The notes beneath the pieces were generated by a model. That model was not told the DNA's origin. It did no database searches and saw nothing but the letters and a program-made list of their open reading frames with translations. The position numbers and the translations under genes are program-made. Below, piece after piece: positions 8,942 to 16,822 of a stretch of DNA of 64,000 nt; within the stretch, counting starts at the first letter, position 1, and every line of letters starts with the position of its first letter. The DNA comes from Amycolatopsis sp. A133 (lineage in GTDB: Bacteria; Actinomycetota; Actinomycetes; Mycobacteriales; Pseudonocardiaceae), in contig NZ_JAVHJU010000036.1 in NCBI RefSeq assembly GCF_031082405.1, positions 137,890 to 201,889 of the forward strand, given 5' to 3'.

Positions 8942-10135
8942 TCAGGAGGTGTGCTTGAGGTGCCGCTCGAGCTCGTCGGCGGCGCGGACCGCGCCACCGG
9001 AGGCGCGCACCTTCGCACCCATCTCCGCGACGGCGGACCGCACGCGCTCGTCGCCCGCCGTCGTCTGGACGGCGTCGCGCAGCAGCTCCGGCGTGGGTTC
9101 CCGGCCGGCCAGGTTCGTCCCGAGGCCGAGTTCGGCGACCCGGTTGGCCACGGCGGCCTGCTCGACGCTCTGCGGCAGGGCCACCATCGGCGTGTCGAAG
9201 TACAGCGCCTCCATCGTCCCGCCCATGCCCGAGTGGGTGATGAAGGCCGAAGCGTGGTCCAGCACCGCCAGCTGCGGCACCTGGGCGTGCGCCTCGACGT
9301 TCGGCGGCAGCTCGCCGAGCTCCGCCGGGTCGAGCGCGCCGATCGAGAGCACGACGTGCCACTGCTCGCCGGTGAACGCCGCCACGACGGCCCGGAAGAA
9401 GTCCGGCCGGTCGTTGAACGCCGTGCCGAGCGAAACCAGCAGCACGGGCTTCCCGTCCGAGGGCGGCTGCCAGCCGCCCTGGAACTTCCGGTCGCCGAGG
9501 CACGGGCCGACGAACGCGAAGTGGTCGTCGAAAGTCTCGCCCTGGTACTGGAATTCCTTGGCCACGAACGCGAGCGCGAATTCCTCGCGGCCGATGGCGA
9601 AGTCCGACGGCGAGATCGCCGGGACGCCGTGGGCCGCGGTCAGCTCGGCGATCTTCTCGCGGAAGGCGACGCGGGCGGGGTGCTCCTCGCTGAAACCGTT
9701 TTCCTCGCCGAGGAACTTCGCCAGCGACCAGTGGTCGTTGTAGGCGAAGGACGGGAACAGCTCCACCGCGGGCACGCCCCACTTCGCGGCGAGCACCCGC
9801 CCGGTCGCGTACACGGTCCGGTCGTAGAGGATCAGGTCCGGCACGTCCTCGGCGAAAGCCGCCTCGAACACCGGGATGGTCGCCGTGCTTTCCATGACCA
9901 GCACCAGCGGCAGCCAGGCGGCGAAGTCGGCGGGCGGGTCCTCGGTGCGCGGCTTCGGCGTCAGGGACGACTCGTACCGCAGCACCCGCGCCCCGGTCGG
10001 CGCCACGAGGTCCGCGAACTGGTCCGTCGTGGCGAAGGTGACGCGGTGCCCGCGGCGGACCAGCTCGGCGGCCACGTCCAGCGTCGGCATCACGTGGCCG
10101 TACGCGGGGATGGTCAGCAGCGCGATGTGTGCCAT
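8942..10135 (-). CDS. MGT-family macrolide glycosyltransferase (OleD/OleI-like), probable self-resistance
   Basis: A 397-residue GT1-family protein with the MGT-type layout. The acceptor-side catalytic His14 lies in TIPAYGHVMPT. The donor motif reads HSGMGGTMEALYFDTPMVALPQ and then VEQ, as in OleD, OleI and related enzymes that glucosylate finished macrolides with UDP-glucose. The ATG at 10135 has GGAG at 8 nt spacing; a 15-codon upstream extension lacks such a site. It follows a small membrane protein gene (37-nt gap). Together with the secreted GH3 glucosidase at 12948-15359 it suggests intracellular inactivation and extracellular reactivation of the product. A role in adding a structural sugar is the alternative, but the amino-sugar cassette already has its own transferase. 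Confidence 0.85.
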   Translation of the reverse strand: MAHIALLTIPAYGHVMPTLDVAAELVRRGHRVTFATTDQFADLVAPTGARVLRYESSLTPKPRTEDPPADFAAWLPLVLVMESTATIPVFEAAFAEDVPDLILYDRTVYATGRVLAAKWGVPAVELFPSFAYNDHWSLAKFLGEENGFSEEHPARVAFREKIAELTAAHGVPAISPSDFAIGREEFALAFVAKEFQYQGETFDDHFAFVGPCLGDRKFQGGWQPPSDGKPVLLVSLGTAFNDRPDFFRAVVAAFTGEQWHVVLSIGALDPAELGELPPNVEAHAQVPQLAVLDHASAFITHSGMGGTMEALYFDTPMVALPQSVEQAAVANRVAELGLGTNLAGREPTPELLRDAVQTTAGDERVRSAVAEMGAKVRASGGAVRAADELERHLKHTS

Positions 10136-10172
10136 GGGAAAGCTCCTCGGATTGGTGGACGGCCGGGGGCCC

Positions 10173-10844
10173 TCAGGCACGCAGGTCGTGCTTGCGGGTG
10201 TAGTAGGCCATGAAGCCGATGAGCCCGCCGAGGACCACGATCCACTGCACGGTCGTCACCAGGTTGATGTCGTCGAGCGGCAGCGTGTAGGCGAGCACGA
10301 CGCGGACGACCGCGTCCACGATCATGCCGACGCCGAAGACCACCGTCAGCAGGCGCAGGCCGCGGCGCATCTGCGGCTCGGTGTCCCAGCGGCGCTCCCA
10401 CACCTCGGCGCCGGCGCCGCCGCGCTTGGTGCGCGCGATGCTGACCCCGGCGTGCAGGAAGAACGGCTTTTCGAAGAACAGCGTGATCAGCATCCAGACG
10501 CCGAACATGGCGGTGAGCCAGCCGTCCTTGGCGAAGAAGAACCGCGCGTCGCCCGAAATCAGCGAGACCGCGGTGCCGATGACCATCATCGTCACCATGA
10601 AGAGGCCGAGCCCGTCGATCTTGCGGTACCGGGCGAAGACGTACACGGTGCGGACCACCGGGACGATGCCACCGATGATCGCGGCGGTCAACAGCGGGAC
10701 ACCGTTCTGGCGCAGGATGTAGTAGACGGCGAGCGGGACGATCAGGTCGAAGGCCGCGGAAGCGAACAGCGCCAGCCGCGGGTTCCGCGGTTCCCCGTGG
10801 GACGGCGCGGCGGCCTGGGTGCGTTGAATGCCGGCTTCGTTCAT
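10173..10844 (-). CDS. Small multi-pass membrane protein (VC0807-like family)
   Basis: 223 residues with about five or six hydrophobic segments (residues ~25-45, 50-70, 80-98, 108-128, ~165-185, 195-215) and a short polar N-terminus. No catalytic motif is evident. It resembles the VC0807-type family of uncharacterised membrane proteins, many of them in actinomycetes. The start ATG at 10844 has GGAG 6 nt upstream. It is the first gene of the minus-strand block and is divergent from the histidine kinase across the palindrome at 10970-10995. Its position just before the glycosyltransferase hints at a link to product handling, but the function is unknown. Confidence 0.75.
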   Translation of the reverse strand: MNEAGIQRTQAAAPSHGEPRNPRLALFASAAFDLIVPLAVYYILRQNGVPLLTAAIIGGIVPVVRTVYVFARYRKIDGLGLFMVTMMVIGTAVSLISGDARFFFAKDGWLTAMFGVWMLITLFFEKPFFLHAGVSIARTKRGGAGAEVWERRWDTEPQMRRGLRLLTVVFGVGMIVDAVVRVVLAYTLPLDDINLVTTVQWIVVLGGLIGFMAYYTRKHDLRA

Positions 10845-10969
10845 TGCTGCTCCTGGTGGTTCGCGAGTTCGTTCTCTTTCGCCAACGCCATTCGCTTGTG
10901 TCGTGGCGCTGCTCCGGGCACAACGGTAGTGTCGCGATCCCGGTCGGCGTGAGCCTGTTAGGCCGAACA

Positions 10970-10995
10970 TAGGGGTATGGGTAGCTATACCCCTA
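10970..10995. promoter_or_regulatory. Palindrome TAGGGGTAT-N8-ATACCCCTA in a divergent promoter region
   Basis: A perfect 9-bp inverted repeat (10970-10978 and 10987-10995) with an 8-bp spacer lies in the 256-bp region between the divergent membrane-protein and histidine-kinase genes. It shares the CCCCTA core seen at 2575-2595 and 23687-23747. Its half-site also matches the NarL-type heptamer TACYYMT, although the half-sites face the opposite way from the NarL 7-2-7 site. It is a likely operator for both operons. The rest of the intergenic stretch shows nothing further that I can support. Confidence 0.6.
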
Positions 10996-11100
10996 GGAGT
11001 GGGCTTGGCCGATTGTGCGGCCCCTCGGGGCGCCCTCAGACTGGAGCGACCTCGAGTGCGAGCGGGCCGATCCGGCCCCCTGGAGACGATGGGGGACGCG

Positions 11101-12480
11101 ATGAGCCGACCGGGAACACTCTCCCGCGGAGAGTATGATCTGCCGATGTCGACGATTCCACGGCGAAGCGCCTCGGCCGTCCGGCGGGGTGTCGCCGGAA
11201 TGGCGCGGCTGGTCGTTTTTGTGCTGCTCGCGGTGGTGCAGGTGTGCGTTCTCACGCTGCCCGCGCTGTTCTGGCTCCCGGAATACGTCGCCGCCGCGGG
11301 GCTCACCGTGCTGGTGGCCATTCCGGCGTGCCGGCTGCTGCCCGTGCTTTCCCGCAAATCCGCGCCGGTGCTCTACGGCCGCGCCATCGAATCGCCGTAC
11401 CTGCCGTTGCCGGCGCTGGAACGCACCGAGAACGGCTGGTACTGGAACGGCTACGACTTCCACAAGTTCCGCTGGGTCTCGCTGGCCCAGCGCCGCGGCC
11501 GCTGGTTCTTCACCGACCCCGCCACCTGGCGGGACCTGGGCTGGCTGGTGGTCAACCCGCTGACCGGCGGCCTGCTGGCGGCCGCGCCGGTCGCCCTGGC
11601 CGGGTTCGGGGCGTTCCTGCTGGTCGCCCCGCTGACCGCGCCGCACCTCGCGGCCGGGGCGTGGTACTTCCCGCTGCCGGTGGACACCCCGGCCGGGATC
11701 GCCGCGACGGTCGTCGCGGGACTGGCGCTGCTGGTGCTGGGGCTGGTGGCCGCGCCCGGCGCGGTCGGCCTGCACGAAGCCTGGACGCGGTGGCTGCTGG
11801 CGCCCGACGAGCGGGCCCTGCTGGCGCGGCGCGTGGAGCGGCTGTTCGCCACGCGGGCGGCGGCGATCGACGCGCAGGCCGCCGAGCTGCGGCGGATCGA
11901 GCGCGACCTGCACGACGGCGCCCAGGCGCGGCTGATCGCGATCGGCATCTCGCTCGGCACCGCGGAGATGCTGCTGGACACCGACCCCGACGAGGTCCGG
12001 CGGCAGCTGGCCGGCGCGCGGGAACTGTCGGCCGCGGCGCTGCGGGAGCTGCGCGGGCTGGTGCACGGCATCCAGCCGCCGATGCTCGCCGACCGCGGCC
12101 TCGGCGCCGCGCTCGAAGACCTCGCGATGGACGCCCCGGTGCCCACCGACGTCGAGGTCGGGCTGATCGGCCGCCCCGACGCGGCCCTGGAGTCGGCCGT
12201 CTACTTCTCCGTCGCCGAGCTGCTGGCCAACGCGGCCAAGCACGCGGCGGCCAAGCGCGTGCGGGTGAGCGTCGCCCACCGGCCGGGCGCGCTGCAGGTC
12301 GTCGTCGCCGACGACGGCAAGGGCGGCGCCGACTTCCGGCGCGGGACCGGGCTGGCCGGCGTCCAGCGCCGGATCGCGGCCTTCGACGGCGTCGTGGAAT
12401 GCGTCAGCCCGCCGGGCGGCCCGACCGAAATCACCATCGTCATCCCGTGTGCGCTGCCGCCGGAAAGCAGTGCCGGATAA
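11101..12480 (+). CDS. NarL-family sensor histidine kinase
   Basis: About 459 residues. Hydrophobic segments near residues 35-80 form one hairpin and those near 150-225 form others, giving four or more membrane passes. HisKA_3 follows with phospho-acceptor His271 (RRIERDLHDGAQARL). A HATPase_c domain comes next, with an N-box (VAELLANAAKHA) and a G-rich ADDGKGG. This layout is typical of actinobacterial two-component kinases paired with LuxR-type regulators. The start is uncertain: ATGs at 11089, 11101 and 11146 are all in frame, and 11101 was taken for the GGGGGA just before it. The presumed partner is the response regulator at 6305-6964. The lipoprotein gene follows after 14 nt. Confidence 0.88.
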   Translation: MSRPGTLSRGEYDLPMSTIPRRSASAVRRGVAGMARLVVFVLLAVVQVCVLTLPALFWLPEYVAAAGLTVLVAIPACRLLPVLSRKSAPVLYGRAIESPYLPLPALERTENGWYWNGYDFHKFRWVSLAQRRGRWFFTDPATWRDLGWLVVNPLTGGLLAAAPVALAGFGAFLLVAPLTAPHLAAGAWYFPLPVDTPAGIAATVVAGLALLVLGLVAAPGAVGLHEAWTRWLLAPDERALLARRVERLFATRAAAIDAQAAELRRIERDLHDGAQARLIAIGISLGTAEMLLDTDPDEVRRQLAGARELSAAALRELRGLVHGIQPPMLADRGLGAALEDLAMDAPVPTDVEVGLIGRPDAALESAVYFSVAELLANAAKHAAAKRVRVSVAHRPGALQVVVADDGKGGADFRRGTGLAGVQRRIAAFDGVVECVSPPGGPTEITIVIPCALPPESSAG

Positions 12481-12494
12481 CCAGGGGGATCAGC

Positions 12495-12803
12495 ATGCGT
12501 CGCGCGATTGTGGTGTGCCTGTTCGCCGTGGTCACTTCTCTTTCGGTGGCCGGGTGCGATCACCTGATCGATTTGGGTTGTGCGGAACGGTCCTGTCATT
12601 TCAACCTCGTCAGCGGCGGAAAAGTGGACCTCGGCGGGCAGGAATTGGCGGTGCAGAAGGTGGACAACAATTCCGTCACCTTCCTGTCCAACGGCATCAG
12701 TGTTTCGCTCTTCCAAGGCGTCGATCTCGATTTCCTGGGGTACCACCTGCACCTCGGGGAGATCCGCGGCGGCGAGGCCAGCTTGGACGTCACGCGGAAT
12801 TAG
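12495..12803 (+). CDS. Small secreted lipoprotein, function unknown
   Basis: 102 residues. An N-terminal hydrophobic signal (RRAIVVCLFAVVTSLSVAGC) ends in a lipobox-like LSVAGC. Cys20 is the likely lipidated residue, so the mature protein would be about 83 residues on the outer face of the membrane. Two further cysteines (Cys29 and Cys34) follow; the rest is predicted beta-rich. A GGGGGA ribosome binding site precedes the ATG at 12495. Coupling to the sensor kinase gene suggests an accessory sensing or signalling role, but no family is recognised. Confidence 0.7.
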   Translation: MRRAIVVCLFAVVTSLSVAGCDHLIDLGCAERSCHFNLVSGGKVDLGGQELAVQKVDNNSVTFLSNGISVSLFQGVDLDFLGYHLHLGEIRGGEASLDVTRN

Positions 12804-12884
12804 CCGCACGTTCACCGTGACCCCGGTTGACCGCCGAACGTGCTGGTCAAGACAGGGGTTACGGTCCGTGCAACAGTCACCTAG

Positions 12885-12906
12885 GTTGGTCGTCGATTGG
12901 ACCAAC
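12885..12906. promoter_or_regulatory. Inverted repeat GTTGGTC-N8-GACCAAC upstream of the beta-glucosidase
   Basis: A perfect 7-bp inverted repeat (12885-12891 and 12900-12906) lies 41 bp before the GH3 start codon, and CTA flanks both outer ends. It is placed like an operator, possibly for a sugar-responsive repressor. It is not of the CCCCTA type, so the glucosidase may be controlled separately from the rest of the cluster. Confidence 0.4.
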
Positions 12907-12947
12907 TAGCGGCGGGGGCGACCCTTTCGCGGGTTTCTGGGGTGACT

Positions 12948-15359
12948 ATGCGTAATGATCTTCTACGGGCGCGGCCGCGCGCGGCGGCGGTCGTCCTGGC
13001 CGGCGTGCTCCTGGCGTCCGGTTTCGCGGCGACCGGCGCCGCGGCCGACCCGGCCGCGAAGTTCTCGCCCAGGGTGAAGAGCCTCGTCGGCGAGCTGACC
13101 CTCGACGAGAAGCTTTCCCTGGTGCACGGCGGAAACGACCCGAACAGCGTCGGCGAAGCCGGGTACGTGCCCGGCGTACCACGGCTCGGGATCCCGGCGC
13201 TGCGGCTGGCGGACGGCTCCGCCGGGGTGCGGGTGGACAAACCGTCGGTCGTCATGCCCGCGCCGGTGGCGCTCGCGGCCAGCTTCGACGAATCGCTCGC
13301 CACCCGCTACGGCGCCGGTGTCGGCCGCGAAGCCCGCGCGCTGGGCACCGACGTCCTGCTCTCCCCGATGGTCAACACCATCCGGATCCCCTACGGCGGC
13401 CGCAACTTCGAGACCTTCAGCGAGGATCCGCTGCTGACGTCGCGGATGGCCGGGGCCGAGGTGCGGGGCATCGCCGGCCAGGGCACCATCCCGGTCGTCA
13501 AGCACCTCGCCGGCAACAACCAGGAGAACGACCGGCAGACCGTCAACGTCGTGATGGACGACCAGACGCTGCACGAGGTCGAGCTGCCCGGGTTCGAGGC
13601 GGCGGTCAAAGCCGGGGCCGGCGCGGTGATGTGCTCGTACAACAACCTCAACGGGCCGTCCGCCTGCGCGAACTCCGACCTGCTGACCGGGGTCCTGCGC
13701 GAGCAGCTGGCGTTCCAGGGCTGGGTGATGTCGGACTGGCGGATGTCGCTGACCCCGGACAGCCTGCCCAAGGGCCTCGACCAGGAGATGCCGGACGGGA
13801 CGTACTTCGGCGACCGGCTCAAGGCGGCGATCACCGCGGGCACCATCCCGCAGTCCGCTTTGGACACCGCCGTCGGGCGCATCCTCGGCCAGCTGGACCG
13901 CTTCCACCTCCTGGACAACCCGGCTCGGCCGTCCCGCGACCTCGCCGGGCTGACGGCCACCGCGCAGGACGTCGCCCAGGCGGGCGCGGTGCTGCTGCGC
14001 AACGAAAAGTCGGCGCTGCCGCTGAGCACCGCGCGTTCCGGCAAGGTCGCGGTGATCGGCTACAACGCGAAGACACCGAAGCTGAACGGCGGTGGCAGCT
14101 CCCACGTGCTCCCGTCGGCCGTGCCGGCCGCGCCGCTGGACCTGATCAAGCAGCGCGCGGGCAGCACGACGACGTACACCCCGGGCTACGACCCGGCGGG
14201 TGAGGTCGTGCCGGCCGGCGCGCTGTCCCCGGCGTTCACCCAGGGCGGCGGGCTGCCCGCCGGCGCGGAGGGCGTGTTCTACAACGGCACGATCACCGCG
14301 CCGAGCGAAGGCGACTACAGCATCCAGCTGCAGTCGACCGGCGGTGGCGGGTTCCTCCAGGTGGACGGAACGGCGAGCGGCCTGTTCGGCGACTCCATCG
14401 CGGGCGGCTACACCGGGATCACCGTGCACCTGACGGCGGGACCGCACACGTTGCTGCTGTACGGGTTCGCGGACTTCGTCAACCCGCTGAAGGTCGACCT
14501 GCACTGGATCACCCCGGCCGCGGCGCAGGCGAAGATCGCTCAGGCGGTGACGGCGGCGAAGGCGGCCACCACCCCGGTCGTCTTCGCCTACGACGACAGT
14601 TCCGAAGGCCTCGACCGGCCGGACCTCGCGCTGCCCGGTTACCAGGACGAGCTGATCGACGCCGTCGCCGCGGCGAACCCGCGCACGGTCGTGGTGCTGA
14701 ACACCGGGTCCGCGGTGAAGATGCCGTGGCTGGCCAAGACGGCCGCGGTGCTGGAGATGTGGTACCCGGGCCAGAAGGGCGCCGAAGCGACGACGGCGTT
14801 GCTGTACGGCGACGTCAACCCGCAGGGCAAGCTGACCCAGACGTTCCCGGTGGACGAAGCGCACACGCTCGTCAGCGGCGGCGCGGGGCTCTACCCGGGT
14901 CAGGACGGCCAGGTGAGCTACACCGAGGGCGTCGACATCGGCTACCGCTGGTACGCCGGTCACAAGACGGCCCCGCTGTTCCCGTTCGGCTTCGGCCTTT
15001 CGTACACGACGTTCGCCTACAGCGGCCTGACGGCGGCGAACGCGCCGGACGGCGGCCTCGACGTCAAGGTGACGGTGCGCAACACGGGCACCCGCACGGG
15101 CACGGAGGTGGCCCAGGTGTTCGTCGGCCCGAGCCCGGAGGTGACGGCACCCCAGCCGTCGACGGCACTGGGGGGCTACGCGAAGGTGACCCTGACCGCG
15201 GGTGCGTACCGCACACTGACGATCCACATCGATCCGCGTCAGCTGTCCTACTGGGATTCGGCGGCGAAGGCGTGGAAGCGCGGAGCGGGCACACGCGCGA
15301 TCCGAGCCGGCTCGTCGTCGGCCTCGACGTCCCCGAGCACGCGGGTCGCGGTGCGCTGA
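12948..15359 (+). CDS. Secreted GH3 beta-glucosidase with PA14 insert (OleR/DesR-like)
   Basis: 803 residues. A signal peptide (twin-arginine-free; Arg-rich N-region, hydrophobic core AAAVVLAGVLLASG, probable cleavage after GAAA) precedes the GH3 (alpha/beta)8 domain, including KHLAGNNQ at ~185-192 and the nucleophile Asp263 in GWVMSDW. The second GH3 domain is interrupted by a PA14-like beta domain at about residues 430-530. A fibronectin III-like domain closes the protein. This is the order found in macrolide-reactivating glucosidases such as OleR and DesR, and in many ordinary GH3 enzymes. Next to an MGT glucosyltransferase and an exporter, removal of a protecting glucose outside the cell is the likeliest role. 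The ATG at 12948 was chosen because the signal peptide starts there. Confidence 0.88.
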   Translation: MRNDLLRARPRAAAVVLAGVLLASGFAATGAAADPAAKFSPRVKSLVGELTLDEKLSLVHGGNDPNSVGEAGYVPGVPRLGIPALRLADGSAGVRVDKPSVVMPAPVALAASFDESLATRYGAGVGREARALGTDVLLSPMVNTIRIPYGGRNFETFSEDPLLTSRMAGAEVRGIAGQGTIPVVKHLAGNNQENDRQTVNVVMDDQTLHEVELPGFEAAVKAGAGAVMCSYNNLNGPSACANSDLLTGVLREQLAFQGWVMSDWRMSLTPDSLPKGLDQEMPDGTYFGDRLKAAITAGTIPQSALDTAVGRILGQLDRFHLLDNPARPSRDLAGLTATAQDVAQAGAVLLRNEKSALPLSTARSGKVAVIGYNAKTPKLNGGGSSHVLPSAVPAAPLDLIKQRAGSTTTYTPGYDPAGEVVPAGALSPAFTQGGGLPAGAEGVFYNGTITAPSEGDYSIQLQSTGGGGFLQVDGTASGLFGDSIAGGYTGITVHLTAGPHTLLLYGFADFVNPLKVDLHWITPAAAQAKIAQAVTAAKAATTPVVFAYDDSSEGLDRPDLALPGYQDELIDAVAAANPRTVVVLNTGSAVKMPWLAKTAAVLEMWYPGQKGAEATTALLYGDVNPQGKLTQTFPVDEAHTLVSGGAGLYPGQDGQVSYTEGVDIGYRWYAGHKTAPLFPFGFGLSYTTFAYSGLTAANAPDGGLDVKVTVRNTGTRTGTEVAQVFVGPSPEVTAPQPSTALGGYAKVTLTAGAYRTLTIHIDPRQLSYWDSAAKAWKRGAGTRAIRAGSSSASTSPSTRVAVR

Positions 15360-15360
15360 G

Positions 15361-15525
15361 AGGCATCACGCGTGTCTGAAGGGGCATCACGTGTGTCTGG
15401 AGGGGCATCACCTGTGATTGGCGGGGCATCGAACGTGATGCCCCGCCAATCACGCGTGATGCCCCGCCAATCACGTGTGATGCCCCGCCAATCACGTGTG
15501 ATGCCCCGCTGATCACGTGTGTGTC
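15361..15525. repeat. Array of ~21-bp repeats in both orientations between convergent genes
   Basis: From about 15436 there are tandem ~21-bp units with core ATCACGTGTGATGCCCCGCC, one copy with CGCGTG in place of CGTGTG, ending in a partial copy near 15520. Upstream (15361-15430) lie the reverse complements (GGGGCATCAC...), so the whole region can fold into a large cruciform. There are no unique spacers and the units are GC-rich near-palindromes, which argues against CRISPR. The array sits between the stop codons of the GH3 gene and the P450 gene. Confidence 0.75.
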
Positions 15526-15537
15526 CCCGGACGAACG

Positions 15538-15577
15538 AACGGCCGGCGCCCTGGTGGGGCGCCGGCCGTTTTTGTTT
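15538..15577. terminator. Strong intrinsic terminator after the beta-glucosidase
   Basis: A perfect 14-bp inverted repeat (15538-15551 and 15557-15570, AACGGCCGGCGCCC / GGGCGCCGGCCGTT) with a 5-nt loop is followed by TTTGTTT on the plus strand. It ends plus-strand transcription just before the convergent P450 gene stop at 15583 and could also work on the minus strand. Confidence 0.88.
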
Positions 15578-15582
15578 GCTCG

Positions 15583-16812
15583 TCAGCCGTTTGTCACCGG
15601 TAGGTGGCGAAGGCCGCGGATGATCGCCGAGCGGCGGCGGTGGGCCGGGCCCGTCTGGTGCAGGCCGGGGAGGCGGGTGGCCAGGACGCGGAACGCCACG
15701 TCCGCCTCCAGGCGGGCCAGGGGTGCGCCCAGGCAGTAGTGCGAGCCGCCCGAAAAGGACAGGTTGTCCGGGGTGGTCGGGCGGGTGATGTCGAAGCGGT
15801 CCGGGTCCGCCCACACCGCCGGGTCGCGGTTGCAGCCCGCCGTCAGGATCACCACCGCCGTGTCCGCGGGGATGACCGTGCCGTCGAGGTCGACGTCCAC
15901 TGTGGACACGCGGCTGGACTGCTGGACCGGCGCCTCGAACCGCAGCGACTCCTGGGCGGCCTGCGGCGCCAGGTCCGGGTCCGCCACCAGCTTCTCCCAC
16001 TGGTCGCGCCGCTCGAGCATCGTCTTCACGCCGACGCCGATGAGGTTCACCGTCGACTCCGCACCCGCCAGCGTGAGCAGCTGGCACAGCGACACGAGCT
16101 CGTGCGTCGACAGCCGGTCCTCGGCGCGGGCGGTGAGCAGCTTGCTGACCGCGTCGTCGCCGGGGTGGGCCAGGCGCAGCTCCATCAGCTCGGTGAACAG
16201 CGCGTCCAGCTCGTCCAGCGACCGCTGCACGCCCGCGATGTGCTCCACCGAGGTGATCTCGTCGAAGATCGTGCCGAACTTCGGCCCGTGCTCCAGGTAC
16301 CGGCCGAGGAACGGCTCGGGGATGTCGAAGATGGCCGCGACCACGGTGACCGGGATGAGGTCGGCGAACGACGTCATCAGGTCGAACTCCCGGCTCGTGT
16401 CGACCCGGTCGAGCAGCTCGTGGCAGATCGCGGTGAGCCGGTCGCGGAAGCCGGCGATCGCCTTGGGGCCGAGGAACGGCGTGGCGAGCTTCCGCAGCCG
16501 CGCGTGGTCGGCGCCGTCGGCCCCGAGCATCGAGTTGTCGAACGTCGTGATCACCGGGCTGATCGGGGTGCCGTCGGACTTGAGCACGCCGAACCGGCGG
16601 TCCCGCAGCACCTTCGTGGCCGTCGCGTGGTCGACCGTCGTCCACGCCCCGAGTTCGCTGCGGTGCAGCGGGCCCTTCGCGCGGATCCGTTCGTACAACG
16701 GATAAGGATCCTCCGGGCCGCGCAGCAGCAGGGCGAGGGGATCGCCGAGTTCGCCGAGGGTCCACAGCACCCGCATCTGCGTGGTCATGTCCCCGGCCGT
16801 CTGGACCGACAT
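15583..16812 (-). CDS. Cytochrome P450 (bacterial class, NRPS-associated)
   Basis: 409 residues. The heme-binding loop FSGGSHYCLGAPLARLE has Cys360 as the axial ligand. The I-helix reads LTLAGAEST, with an acidic Glu before the Ser-Thr pair, and the ExxR motif is ESLR. Lack of a membrane anchor and the length fit a soluble tailoring P450 needing ferredoxin partners, none of which is encoded in the window. It is the last gene of the minus-strand NRPS operon, with TAGGAGG at its ribosome site overlapping the A-PCP stop codon. Its neighbour being a stand-alone A-PCP suggests, by analogy with NovH/NovI and NikP1/NikQ, hydroxylation of a PCP-bound amino acid. Oxidation of the polyketide is the alternative. 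Confidence 0.9.
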   Translation of the reverse strand: MSVQTAGDMTTQMRVLWTLGELGDPLALLLRGPEDPYPLYERIRAKGPLHRSELGAWTTVDHATATKVLRDRRFGVLKSDGTPISPVITTFDNSMLGADGADHARLRKLATPFLGPKAIAGFRDRLTAICHELLDRVDTSREFDLMTSFADLIPVTVVAAIFDIPEPFLGRYLEHGPKFGTIFDEITSVEHIAGVQRSLDELDALFTELMELRLAHPGDDAVSKLLTARAEDRLSTHELVSLCQLLTLAGAESTVNLIGVGVKTMLERRDQWEKLVADPDLAPQAAQESLRFEAPVQQSSRVSTVDVDLDGTVIPADTAVVILTAGCNRDPAVWADPDRFDITRPTTPDNLSFSGGSHYCLGAPLARLEADVAFRVLATRLPGLHQTGPAHRRRSAIIRGLRHLPVTNG

Positions 16813-16822
16813 GGCTTTCCTC

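Noticed and set aside
10999..11100. N-terminal extension of the histidine kinase from the ATG at 10999
   Set aside because: It would start next to the CCCCTA palindrome, has no ribosome site and adds an Arg/Ala-rich stretch without family similarity. Later ATGs fit better.
15361..15525. CRISPR array
   Set aside because: The ~21-bp units are directly adjacent without unique spacers, some copies are inverted, and no cas gene is present.
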